Below, one piece after another: positions 46,010 to 56,756 of a stretch of DNA of 64,000 bases (its first letter is position 1; each line of letters opens with the position of its first letter). Origin of the DNA: Moniliophthora roreri (taxonomy: Eukaryota > Basidiomycota > Agaricomycetes > Agaricales > Marasmiaceae); assembly GCA_001466705.2 (NCBI GenBank), contig LATX02000199.1:434001-498000 (forward strand), in the 5' to 3' direction. The translations under genes and the position numbers were made by a program. The notes beneath the pieces were generated by a model that saw nothing but the letters and a program-made list of their open reading frames with translations, searched no databases and was not told the origin of the DNA.

Positions 46010-48311
46010 ATGAAGCTGACTACTGTTTTCTCTGTCGTTTCCGCATCCCTAGTCCTAGTGCCCTCTTACAGTGTAGCACGACTCTTGAACAGTCTCTCGG
46101 AGCTCGACGCCAATGCTGAATACGATTTCGTTATCGTTGGAGGTATGTCTCTCTCTCAAGTCGTCGTCGGATGTTGGTACGACCCCAATTCTCTATTCAG
46201 GTGGTAACGCGGGTTGTGTACTCGCGAACCGACTCAGTGAAGACGGCAATTCCAAGGTTTTGCTCGTAGAAGCAGGTGTAAAGTACGTGCTCCATTCGTG
46301 CCCATCTATCACATTCATCGGCTCATGACCTCTATTCTAGCAATGAGGGTGTCCTCAATGCTGAAGTTCCTTGGTTGACGAATGAACTATGGGGCGGACC
46401 TCTGGATTGGAACTATACCACCGTTCCTCAACCTGGTGCCGATGGAAGACAATTTGTTGCACCAAGAGGCTTTGTGCTCGGGGGAAGCAGCAGCATCAGT
46501 ATGTTTTACAGCTTTGTCTACTCCTTCAAGTCTAACATGTCTCATAGACACGATGTACTGGTATCGCGGATCCGACGCTATGTGGGATAACTACGCGAAA
46601 ATTACCGGCGACGAAGGTTGGGCTTGGAGCTCTGTTGAGGAATACTACCGGAAGGTACCTCTTCTTCCTCTTGTCAACGTATTCACCCAATAACCACCTC
46701 AAATCTGCTAGACATCGCGGTTAGTTGCTCCTCAGGATGGACGTGACATCTCTGGAGAAGTGGATCCCTCAGCGCTCGGAGATGGTCCAGTGAATATCAC
46801 TTTGTTCTCATCAAACCCACCTATATCGTCAGTCATTGAGGATGCCGCTAAGAATTCTGATGGCCCATTCGCGTTCAATCGTGATTACAACTCGGGAAAT
46901 ACTCTCGGAGTCGGTAAGTTTTTTCGTTATGGCCAACACGGTAAAATATATAACGGCTTCCTTCGACAGGCTGGAGTCAATACAGTGCTGGTGGCGGAGT
47001 TCACAATAGCGCCTCGACCGCGTACCTTCGACCTGCAATTCCAAGGCCTAATCTCGATGTTCTGATTCACACAAGAGCCACGAAACTGCACTCGTCCAGC
47101 TCCTCGGACAACGGTACACCGCGTATTTCTACTGTCGAGATTGCATCGGATGCCAACAGTGAGTACAAGTACAGTTATCGATGTTTGACGGAGGTGATTA
47201 ATCCACTGCATAGGCCCTCGAGTAAACGTTTCAGCTTCTAAGGAAGTAATCCTCAGTGCTGGCTCGTTCAACACTCCCCAGCTCCTCCTGCTATCCGGTA
47301 TTGGACCCAGGGCAGATTTGGAGGCACTCGGTATTCCCCTCGTCCTTGACTCTCCGGCAGTCGGTGGAAACCTGACTGAACACCCTATTTTGACAAACAC
47401 TTTCACCGTATCTCCTTCAACCGAGACCTTCGATGACGTATTGCGTAACACAACCCTGCAAGATCAGCTATTAGCTCAATGGCAAGCCAACCGGACAGGA
47501 TTATATGCCAACTCTCCAGCCGCGCCATTGGCAGCGAACTGGAAAGTTTCTGGTTCCCAAGACCCTTCCTCAGGACCTGGAAGTGCAAATCTTATGGCAG
47601 GAATTACAGTGAGTTTACAGCGTTTCCTTCAAAAAGTTGAACATAATTTTTGATATGTCATCGTAGCCCAATTTCCAGGCAGTTGCCGCAGTTCCAGTAG
47701 TGCCATCGGTCGGCCGATTCCTTTCCGTACTCACCGCTGTCCTGACTCCAACATCTCGTACGTCTCCTCTTCTTTTTTTTTCCTACTCAAACTCTGTTTA
47801 ACACGAGGTGATATTTCTTTAGGAGGATCCGTGAAATTGTCTTCTTCAAATCCTTTCGAGCAACCAGCCATCGATTACGGCTTGTATACAACTGATTTCG
47901 ATATCAATGCTCAAGTCGAGGCAATGAAATTGGCTCAACAGTTCCTACAACTCCCTCAGTTCCAAGGCATTGTCCAAGGACCATTTGGAGCTCTAGCAAA
48001 CGCAACCACGGACCAGGACCTAGCAGCATATGCTAGAACCAACACTCAAATCTACAGCCATCCCAGTTGCACTGCATCAATGGGTCCGGGTGGAGTCGTC
48101 GACTCTAAGCTGAAAGTCAAAGGTGTCGAAGGATTAAGGGTAGTGGATGCATCAATATTCGTAAGTGTTCCCATACCCATTGCGCTTGCACATTTTGCTC
48201 ACGACTTTGTACTAGCCCTTGATACCTGAATGCAATACTATGGCGCCAGTATACATCGTTGCGGAGAAGGCAGCAGATTTAATCCGTCGTGACTACGGGT
48301 CGCGCAACTAG
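46010..48311 (+). CDS. Secreted GMC oxidoreductase (aryl-alcohol oxidase-like)
   Basis: Ten exons with GT-AG introns: 46010-46142, 46201-46282, 46341-46498, 46548-46654, 46712-46913, 46970-47158, 47214-47609, 47667-47757, 47823-48160, 48216-48311. A signal peptide ([19 protein letters not shown]) precedes the FAD-binding [20 protein letters not shown]. Family signatures are [13 protein letters not shown] and [18 protein letters not shown]. The substrate-side catalytic His is in [11 protein letters not shown]; the second position is Asn ([17 protein letters not shown]) where many aryl-alcohol oxidases have His. The enzyme should oxidise an alcohol using FAD and pass electrons to O2, giving H2O2, outside the cell. 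H2O2 supply for lignin attack is a known role of the family; the exact substrate is open. The gene appears intact, about 600 residues. Confidence 0.9.
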
Positions 48312-48399
48312 GATAACAACACTTAATTAAACACTCACTTTATAAAATATTTATTATTTTTATTTTCTAGTACCTTCGGACTAGGATATATAATAAAGT

Positions 48400-48814
48400 T
48401 GAATTAATGTTTCGTTTACCGCCTTGTTTGTGTTCCTCGTCAGTGCCAGTGGTCGCTGGTGATAGCTTCGAGAAGAATGAAAGCAAAATCCGATTATTCG
48501 CGTTTAGTATTGCAACCAAAATTTTGGATAAATACCAACACTGTAGGTCGGATGGCATGAAGCCATCAGGTGAAATGTTTTTGTTCAGTCAGATTCCAAA
48601 AATCTCGAGACACTATTTGGTAGATCTACGAAAATCCACCTTTGGTTCCCACCCAGAACGTCATATCTGATGGGCCAGAAGGGGGACACCGGTCCATCAG
48701 ATTTGACGTTAGAATTTTTTTCTGGCCGCACGCAGAAACCACCCTCGCATATCTCAAATAGTTTCGATAATTTTCCAGCTTGCTCACCAAGTCTTCGAGC
48801 TCTCACTGAAGTCC
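48400..48814. repeat. Repeat hosting the gypsy insertion (partner inverted at 60360-60490)
   Basis: 48640-48819, then 49385-49498, then 57549-57715 together align with the reverse complement of about 60040-60490, which lacks both the LTR element and the CATCAGC element. It therefore serves as an empty-site reference for both insertions. This copy keeps CpGs (GTCGCCGTCGCCTCGG) where the other has GTTGCTGTTGCCTCAG. Confidence 0.75.
48657..48710. repeat. Imperfect hairpin
   Basis: AACGTCATATCTGATGGGCC and GGTCCATCAGATTTGACGTT can pair with two mismatches around a 14-base loop. The partner repeat at about 60415-60470 keeps the hairpin in inverted orientation. Confidence 0.6.
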
Positions 48815-48819
48815 CTCTG

Positions 48820-49379
48820 TGTTACAAACCTTCTTGTCGTCAGACGCTTTTTCTTTCTTCTTTTCTCTGTATTACTATTCCGGGCAAGTTAGCACCCAAC
48901 ATTATGCTTCTCTTTAACATCTGGACTCGTCCACATTCCCAGCTCCCTTTTTCATTGATTATAACGTTATCATGACTTCACTTTATTCCATTAGTTTCTA
49001 TCCCCTTCCAATGACATCGCTTATGATGTCAGATCGCTTATTTATAACTTCGTCGACATTCTACCATATTCCATTGCTTTCTACTTGTTTGACAAACAAG
49101 GATGTCGATCCCACATTTGTATTCAAACGAGTAGCTACAAAGGATGTATAAGTAGATAGTTTTCTAGGTCCAAGCTCTTCAGCTTGACCTAGTTCAACCA
49201 AACTTGTGTTTAGCCAACGAAACGAACTTCTGAACTTTAGCTTTTCTTAAGCTAACTCTCAAACTTGACCCTTTCTCCTTCGGGAAGAGAATCTTCCTTT
49301 CTCGTCGAAGAGATCAAACTCTGCATCACTGCGTCAAGTGGTGTTGAGTTGTTGTCGTTGCTGCGCAAGTAACGTAACA
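48820..49379 (+). repeat. 5' (or solo) LTR
   Basis: TGTTAC...GTAACA, 560 bp, bracketed by CTCTG on both sides, i.e. exactly what a solo LTR would look like. Compared with the other LTR it has TTAGCACCC in place of TTAGCGCCC. Confidence 0.85.
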
Positions 49380-49498
49380 CTCTGCCCTCTCAGCTCGGCA
49401 TTCCCCGTACTGTATGTCGTCACCTTTCAAATTCTGTCGCCGTCGCCTCGGCGTTGTCCCAACCATCAATCGCACAAATATTCATCAACAGCTGCCTC

Positions 49499-50155
49499 CA
49501 TCAGCGAAATGGACACCTAAATATATTGGAATAAAATGTGTGAAATACATTATAATGGCCAAAATACATTATAATCATTATGGTGTATTTTAATGTAATA
49601 TAATTGTTGTTCCTTTATTTTAATGGATTAAAATGAAGCAAAATGGTTATAATGTATTCTGGCTATTATAATGTATTTTGGCTATTATAATGTATTTCAG
49701 CCATTATAATGCATCAGCCCCACCTGGGGGTCAGGGACAAAAAGAAATAATATTTATTTGTTGCAACCTCTATGAGTTGAACCCTCAACCTCAAGGTAGA
49801 TTAGTCAGCAATCCTTGGCAGCCGCGGGGTGCTCAAGACCACTGTACCACAGTGCCATATACTTACCACCACACATAGTGCAATATATCCTCTTACTCAA
49901 AAGACCTATCTCCACCCCCTTGCTGTTTCTATTGATCAAATCCCCAACCAAAAGCTTCCCTTCACTTTATAGAGTCCTCTCCCTGTCCTCTGGAAGGCAT
50001 AAAAATGCACTGTTTTGATTGCCTCTGTTACAATCTATTTTACTACATTATAATAACTCTGTCTCATTTTATTGCATTTTAATACACTATAATAATACCA
50101 TCCCATTTTATTGCATTTTAATGTACTATAATAATACCATCCCATTTTATTGCAT
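49499..50155. mobile_element. CATCAGC element, truncated duplicate of 56757-57548
   Basis: Begins CATCAGCGAAATGG and follows the full element at 56757 with few C/T differences (TTTACTACATT versus TTTACTATATT). It is cut off by the N at 50156. Most likely the same locus represented twice. Confidence 0.8.
49765..49860 (-). other. tRNA-like (SINE-type) promoter boxes inside the CATCAGC element
   Basis: On the minus strand TGGTACAGTGG (49839-49849) matches an A box and GGTTCAACTC (49774-49783) a B box, 55 bases apart, with a TGAG/CTCA stem around the B-box loop. The same is present at 57023-57118. It might be a SINE head or a chance tRNA relic captured by the element. Confidence 0.35.
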
Positions 50156-50156
50156 N
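50156..50156. other. Single N, misjoined contigs
   Basis: Left of the N is the 3' flank of the retrotransposon inside the CATCAGC element; right of it begins the gag ATG. 49380-50155 repeats at 56638-57413. The join skips the leader of the element and duplicates its flank. Confidence 0.8.
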
Positions 50157-51152
50157 ATGACGACACCCAGTGGAAGCGCTGCTGCTGCTGCTTCAGACGT
50201 CAAACCGAAAGTAGAACATGATGACACCGATGAACAATGGGCCCGAACTATTTCTACAGCCGTGCTCCAGACGATTGATGACAAAAAGGATGAAGCTAGT
50301 AAAGGGCTGACACTGGATCCCTTTTTGGGAAAACAATCAGACACCCGCCGCTTCCTCCTTGACCTCGAACTTTATTTTGCAATGAACCCGGTCAAGGCAA
50401 ATACCGATGAAAAGAAGAAGATGCTTCTTTTGTCGCTGGTCAAGGGAAACACCAGTGAATGGAAGCAGAGAGAGACGATGAAACTCTTCCCCGAAGACGA
50501 TGACCCCGAAGAAAAGAAGAAGGCTGCCGAAGAAACTTGGAGTAGTTTCAAACAAAGATTCCGAGCTGAATGGCAACCCGTCAACGTTGTCAGAGAAGCA
50601 CAGGCCAAAATCGAACAAATCAGAATGACAGACAGAGCCGACAAATATGTCAATCGATTCCGCCTTATTGCGATGGACACGAAATACGACGATGAAGCTC
50701 TCATGAGATTCTTTAGAGAAGGACTCCCGGAATCTTTGCAGACCAAGATCATGCTCTGAACGGACGGGGAACCTGAGACCTTAGACGAATGGTACAAACT
50801 GGCAATCAAATACGATAACCAGTACAAATTGGTCATGGCCAATAGGAAGAAAAGAGAACCGATCAAACCGAAGATCACTTGAAAGGAAAAGGAAGTGACA
50901 ATCGGACGATTATCCGAATCTGATAAGAAGGATTACATGGTTGCAGGGAAGTGTTTCCGTTGCGCAAAGACCGGTCACGTCTCACGAGATTGTCCCCTCA
51001 AAGGACAAACACAACAAACTCCGCCGCCCAAATATGAACCCAAGAAGCTCTCTCCACGAGAAGCTTTCACGAAGATCTGAGCGCTTATTGCCAAACAAGG
51101 AGAAGGAGAACAAGAAGAGATCTTTGATCTCATGGGCAAGGAGGGTTTTTGA
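50157..51152 (+). pseudogene. gag: Gypsy gag (capsid and CCHC nucleocapsid)
   Basis: ATG 50157 starts MTTPSGSAAAAASDVKPK; the capsid-like segment includes TRRFLLDLELYFAMNP, WSSFKQRFRAEWQPVN and LMRFFREGLPESLQTKI. The nucleocapsid zinc knuckle is CFRCAKTGHVSRDCP (CX2CX4HX4C) near 50957. The frame is cut by TGA at 50757, 50878 and 51078; the TGA at 51150 may be the natural end of gag, where pol starts in another frame. Gag packages the element RNA in cytoplasmic particles. No TAA or TAG interrupts the frame. Confidence 0.85.
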
Positions 51153-54100
51153 AGAGGTGGAAGAGGCCGATGCTCTTACCACCTGCAATTACGATCTCAA
51201 ACGTTGTATTAGCTAAGTTAAATCGAAACTCTATGCGAATTCCTATTCAATACAACGTTGGGACAGAAATCGTCGAAACCAAAGCCCTGATTGACTCAGG
51301 TGTGGGAGGACGCTTCATCTGTGAAGAAGAAGCATGAAAACTGAAGAAACCCTGGACAAGACTGGAAAAACCCATCAAGGTTTTCAACGTTGATGGAACC
51401 CGGAACAAAATTGGTTGGATTACGCATTCCGTCACAATCGACGTCACAATCGGAGATAAATCAATGAAGGAAACTTTATTGATCTCGGGATTAGGACCGG
51501 AAAAGATTATTCTAGGATTACCTTGGCTTCAAGATCACAATCCAGATATTGATTGGATCACCGGAGTAGTTCACTTCCGACCTAAACGAAAGATCATGGT
51601 TAAACGGTCGATGAAACCATTTATTGGAGTCCTCGAGGAAACAAAGGAATTAGACACTGGAATATTGGACAAAGTCGAAGACGACGAAGTCCTAATTCGG
51701 TCTTTCATCAAAGGAGAAGAAGACAGCGATGAAATTTGAATCAACGCTAAGTTATCAACTTCTCAGGTACTGGCGCAAGCTCACGAGGTCAAAGCGAAAC
51801 CAATAGAAGAACTTCTTCCCTCGTATTTGTCTGATTACTCAGACCGATTCGAAAAGAAAAAAGCCGAACGATTTCCACCTTCATGACCCTACGATCATGC
51901 AATCAACCTCAAACTGGATTTCAAACCACGGGACTGTAAAATTTACTCTTTATCACCGAAGGAACGAATCGAACAAGACAAGTTCCTGGACGAAAATTTA
52001 CGGAAAGGATACATTCGACCTTCGAAATCCCCGATGGCATCCCCTTTCTTCTTTGTAGCTAAGAAAGAAGCGGGAGCGCTACGACCCTGTCAGGATTATC
52101 GAGATTTGAATAACGGAACGATCAAAAACCGCTACCCTCTACCATTGGTCACGGATCTTGTGGACAAATTAAAGACGGCTAAGGTGTTCACGAAATTAGA
52201 TCTTCGAAACGGATATAACAATATACGGATCAAAGATGGGGACCAATGGAAAGCAGCATTCAAAGCACCACGAGGCCTCTTCGAACCCACGGTTATGTTC
52301 TTCGGTTTAACAAATTCCCCGGCAACGTTCCAAGCGTTTATGAACGATATCCTCAAAGATTTTATCGATGAGGGTTGGTGCGTGGTCTATATGGACGACA
52401 TCTTAATATTCTCCGACAAGATTAACATCCACCGACTTCGCACGAGACAAGTTCTAGAACGGTTACAGGAGAACGATCTCTATCTCAAACCGGAGAAATG
52501 CGAATTCGAAGTGAAGAAGACATTGTTCTTGGGAATGATTATCACACCGGGACATATCTCAATGGACGAAACAAAGTTAGCCGGAATAAAAGATTGGGAA
52601 GCGCCCAAAACAGTCAAAGGTGTGCGATCGTTCCTTGGATTCGCGAATTTCTATTGCAAGTTCATAGGAAAATACGCGGAATTGGCGCGACCGTTACACG
52701 AATTAACAAAAAAGAATACCAAATTCGAATGGACGAAACCACGAGACATTGCCTTCAATGTTCTCAAAGCAAAATTCCTGCAACGACCAATTTTACAAAT
52801 GCCAGACGATGAAAAGCCTTTTGTAATCGAAGCGGACGCCTCGAAATGGGCTACAGGAGCGGTATTGAAACAACAAGGATCCAATGGCGAGTTGCACCCA
52901 TGCGGTTACATTTCACATGCATTCACTGCAACTGAACGGAACTACGAAATCTACGACCACGAACTCTTGGCTATCACAAACGCCCTGAAGGCCTGGGAAC
53001 ACTATCTCCTGGGAGGAGCTCACCTGGTGACGGTTCTATCTGATCACAAGAACCTAACTTATTTCTGAACCGCACAGAAGCTAAACCGACGACAAGCTAG
53101 ACTAAGTCTGTATTTGACTCAATTCGACCTTCGGCTAGTGCACGTCCCAGGAACAAAAATGGTGCAATCTGATGCGCTCTCGCGACGACCGGACCTAATC
53201 AACGAAGAAGACAACGACAACGAAGACATCGTCATGTTACCAGACAAGTTATTTGTTAACGTGATCGATACAGAACTCAAAACTATGTTGGAAGAAGCAT
53301 TACCAAGCAACGAATTCCTTCAAATGACAATAGAAAGCCTCATCGAGAAAGGAACACCACCAATCAAATCTTCCTTACAGGATTGGCGAACTGAAGGAAA
53401 TCTATTATTTTACAAAGATAGGATCTACGTTCCAAACGACCCAACGTTACGAAGACTAATTGTCAAGACAATCCACGAAGCCTTACCTCATGGACACCCC
53501 GGACAGTGGAATACAGTCGATCAGGTGCAAAGGGATTACTGGTGGCCGGGAATGACAAAATTCATCAAATCATTTGTTGATGGGTGCGCCGCATGCCAGC
53601 AAATGAAGGTGAACACACACCCAACACGGACGCCTATACAACCCATTGGGGGACACAAAGATGCGTTGCCGTTTCAAATCATATCGATGGATTTAATCAC
53701 AGATTTACCGAAAATAGCAGATTGTGATTCCATACTGGTCGTGGTCGACCATGCGGCTACGAAGGGGGTGATTTTCATCCTGTGTCACAAAAAGATCGAC
53801 GCCACAGACACAGCCGAACTACTTTTTCAACATGTTTACAAGTGCTTTGGACTACCCGAGAAAATCATTTCGGATAGAGACCCGAGATTTGCAGCCGAAG
53901 TCTTCAAGGAAATGGGAAAATTGTTAGGGATAAAACAAATGCTAAGTACCACCTATCATCCTCAGACGGACGGAGAAACTGAAAGGGTCAATCAAGAAGT
54001 AGAAATTTTCCTTCAGTTCTTTTGCACCAAAGAACAGACGAAATGGAAAGATCTCCTTCACTTTGCCGAATTTGCACACAACTCCCGAACGCATTCGGTC

Positions 54101-54730
54101 ACGAAGAATTCCCCTTTCTATCTCACGATGGGATATCATCCCCGACCTCTCCCCACTGTCTTCGAAAAGACAACTGTCCCTTCCGTGGAGAAAAGAGTGG
54201 CTGAATTGAAGAAGTTGAGAGAAGAAACATCGGCCCTGTTGGACATTGCAGCAAGAAGGGTGAAAGAGAGAAGTGGAAGGAGTTTAGACAAGTTCGAGAA
54301 AGGTCAGAAGGTCTGGCTAGAAGGAAAGAACTTGTCTTTGGGGTATCCCTCTCCTAAACTATCCCCGAAACGCGAAGGACCTTTCGAAATCACAGAAGTC
54401 CTAGGACCCGTGACGTACAAACTAAAACTCCCATTTCAATGGAGAATTCACCCTGTCTTCCACGCTGGTCTTTTATCACCATACAAAGAAACCGATGTCC
54501 ATGGACCCAACTTTCTGGAACCACCCCTGGACATAATAGAAGGACAAGAAGAGTATGAAGTTGAAGCCATCATAGGACATCGACCGAAGAGGAAGAACCA
54601 ACCCCCAAAAGAATACCTTGTCTCCTGGAAAGGATACGACTCCTCACATAATCAATGGATGAAACCAGCAGGACTAAAACATTCAATGGAGTTGTACTTG
54701 GATTATAAAATCGCACACAACCTTCGCTAA
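51143..54730 (+). pseudogene. pol: Gypsy pol: protease, RT, RNase H, integrase, chromodomain
   Basis: The frame shifts relative to gag near 51143. Domains in order: aspartic protease (ALIDSGVGGRF, later ILGLPWLQDHNPDIDW); reverse transcriptase ([12 protein letters not shown], catalytic [10 protein letters not shown]); RNase H ([28 protein letters not shown]); integrase with HHCC-like zinc region (HGHPGQWN to CAACQQMK), catalytic MDLITDLP, ISDRDPRF and HPQTDGETERVNQEVE; and a C-terminal chromodomain (EAIIGHRPKRKNQPPKEYLV, then SWKGYDSSHNQW) that targets insertion to chromatin. TGA stops lie at 51335, 51737, 51884 and 53066; from 53114 to 54730 the frame is open. Sense codons at the stop positions are typically Trp or Arg in relatives. 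Confidence 0.9.
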
Positions 54731-54745
54731 TTCCCCAAATCCAAC

Positions 54746-55912
54746 ATGACTTCTCAACTCCCTTACTCTGCGACACAAATCTTCTCCCACGAGACAACCT
54801 ATACTGGGTCGTATCGTCCCAGCGCCTTCGAACTCCTCTTCCTCATTAACTCGGAAGACTACGACGATCAAATCACTGCTGCTGTTCACGATAACGACAG
54901 ACTCCGAGCCTTCTGGGGCAGTTTACTGTTTCTCAGAGGACATCGTCGAAGGCTGAACGAAGCATTGGCACAATTGGATCAACAAGCAGGAATGTTTGCC
55001 GAAGCAATGACGAACGATGAAGATGCGATCCAGTTAATGGGTCCTATCACGGTACCAGTGCCAGTCCTAGACGTTGAGAATTTACCAGTTCACGTAGAAA
55101 TTCCGAAAGACGACAACGAACCCTTCCCCGACACCGAGGACATCAACCCCAACGAGCCCGCCTTCTTCCACGAGATCCAACGAACCAAGCGAAGACTCCG
55201 AAGAGCGATTGTCGTCGCTCGCGGCCAATGCCTTCTCCAGACAAGACAGAGATTACGTCTTGCAACCACTTCCAACGATACCAATCCCTCTGACGCTGCA
55301 GCTGTCATCACCAATTCACAGAACGAACTCGTCTACCCCCCTGAGTCATCAGGTGTGCGAACCTCTGATAACTCGGGAACAATCTCCAACGCAACTGAAC
55401 GAGCACGATTATTCCCCTCCACCTCCCCATGTACAACCCCTCCCCCAATGCTCCAACCAGGAACCGAACGATCCCCTTCTCCCTCCACTTCTCAACATCA
55501 ACTACGATTCAACAAGGATAACCAATTCCACACCGCCGATGAGCCGACTAACTCCGAACCGCAGGTCGGTATGGGACGACGAGGACATCGACGAAGAACC
55601 GGAAGAACTGCTACCCGAAAGCAGATTGAGGAGTCCTACGCTGCATATAATGGAACAGACGGAAGAGGTGTTTGAGCGACTGTGTGCCCTGTGTGCAGAG
55701 TGGAAAAACACTGCGCTACTGACTGCAGGAAGTATAGTTGCCCGATCTGCACCGAACGTGCACCTGGACATATATCTCGTGACTGCCACGACAGACGAAG
55801 GTCTCGAAGAACTACGAAGCGTAACAATTCCCTCGGTAATCCGACTGCTTACGACAATCTTACAGACAACATCGCCTGGGATGATGAGATCTATGGAGAC
55901 GGAGAATCCTGA
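54746..55912 (+). pseudogene. Extra 3' ORF of the gypsy element with two zinc knuckles
   Basis: MTSQLPYSATQIFSHETTYT starts 15 bases after pol. The 309-codon part contains RPSAFELLFLINSEDYDD and a helical region (RRRLNEALAQLDQQAGMFAE); then an in-frame TGA (55673) and, still in frame, CPVCRVEKHCATDC and CPICTERAPGHISRDC, two knuckle-like Cys/His motifs. It occupies the env position, but no signal peptide or membrane segment is seen, so it is more likely a nucleic-acid-binding accessory protein. Comparable ORFs occur in other mushroom gypsy elements; function unknown. A second frame (55209-56060) is also open over this region. Confidence 0.6.
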
Positions 55913-56060
55913 GCAACCAGAACCGCCAGCGCCAAGACCAGCCTTCGTAGTGGATATAGGAGAAGAAGAGGGTCCGAGATGTTTTTATAGGGTGAACTCA
56001 CCTGTTTTCGTAGGAGAATGGCTACATATGGGACAACCGGTAATGAACGAGGACGTTTGA
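55209..56060 (+). CDS. Overlapping open frame downstream of pol
   Basis: 283 codons open in a different frame from the zinc-knuckle ORF, overlapping it for about 700 bases. The last part (ENPEQPEPPAPRPAFVVDIG, then EEEGPRCFYRVNSPVFVGEW) reads like a genuine protein end and may be the C terminus of the accessory protein after a frameshift near 55900. The middle acidic stretch (VWDDEDIDEEPEELLPE) also looks protein-like. It could be a second product or a coincidence of composition. Confidence 0.35.
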   Translation: MSSLAANAFSRQDRDYVLQPLPTIPIPLTLQLSSPIHRTNSSTPLSHQVCEPLITREQSPTQLNEHDYSPPPPHVQPLPQCSNQEPNDPLLPPLLNINYDSTRITNSTPPMSRLTPNRRSVWDDEDIDEEPEELLPESRLRSPTLHIMEQTEEVFERLCALCAEWKNTALLTAGSIVARSAPNVHLDIYLVTATTDEGLEELRSVTIPSVIRLLTTILQTTSPGMMRSMETENPEQPEPPAPRPAFVVDIGEEEGPRCFYRVNSPVFVGEWLHMGQPVMNEDV

Positions 56061-56077
56061 ACGTAGCGAGAGGGTAA

Positions 56078-56637
56078 TGTTACAAACCTTCTTGTCGTCA
56101 GACGCTTTTTCTTTCTTCTTTTCTCTGTATTACTATTCCGGGCAAGTTAGCGCCCAACATTATGCTTCTCTTTAACATCTGGACTCGTCCACATTCCCAG
56201 CTCCCTTTTTCATTGATTATAACGTTATCATGACTTCACTTTATTCCATTAGTTTCTATCCCCTTCCAATGACATCGCTTATGATGTCAGATCGCTTATT
56301 TATAACTTCGTCGACATTCTACCATATTCCATTGCTTTCTACTTGTTTGACAAACAAGGATGTCGATCCCACATTTGTATTCAAACGAGTAGCTACAAAG
56401 GATGTATAAGTAGATAGTTTTCTAGGTCCAAGCTCTTCAGCTTGACCTAGTTCAACCAAACTTGTGTTTAGCCAACGAAACGAACTTCTGAACTTTAGCT
56501 TTTCTTAAGCTAACTCTCAAACTTGACCCTTTCTCCTTCGGGAAGAGAATCTTCCTTTCTCGTCGAAGAGATCAAACTCTGCATCACTGCGTCAAGTGGT
56601 GTTGAGTTGTTGTCGTTGCTGCGCAAGTAACGTAACA
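56078..56637 (+). repeat. 3' LTR
   Basis: 560 bp, TGTTAC...GTAACA, preceded by a short purine run (GCGAGAGGG, the likely polypurine tract) and followed by target duplication CTCTG at 56638. Confidence 0.9.
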
Positions 56638-56756
56638 CTCTGCCCTCTCAGCTCGGCATTCCCCGTACTGTATGTCGTCACCTTTCAAATTCTGTCGCCG
56701 TCGCCTCGGCGTTGTCCCAACCATCAATCGCACAAATATTCATCAACAGCTGCCTC

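Larger units (their letters stand above)
48815..56642 (+). mobile_element. Ty3/gypsy chromovirus LTR retrotransposon (with assembly break)
   Basis: LTRs of 560 bp (48820-49379 and 56078-56637) begin TGTTAC, end GTAACA and appear to differ by one base. The target duplication CTCTG is at 48815-48819 and again after each LTR. The order gag, protease, RT, RNase H, integrase and chromodomain is that of a chromovirus. Between the 5' LTR and gag, however, lies 49380-50155, a copy of the 3' flank, then an N at 50156. The primer-binding site and 5' leader are not in the window. Internal frames carry several TGA stops, so this copy is inactive. Confidence 0.9.

Noticed and set aside
49555..49720. AT-rich CATTATAATG repeats as an independent satellite
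   Set aside because: They lie entirely within the CATCAGC element and are explained by it.
50337..50878. Long minus-strand frames over gag
   Set aside because: Compositional shadow of Lys/Glu-rich gag; no stop-free extension or motif.
50757..53068. Genuine recoding of TGA as Trp in this organism
   Set aside because: The host genes read here (GMC oxidoreductase, MFS, kinase 2) use TGG for Trp and show no internal TGA, so element decay is the simpler explanation.
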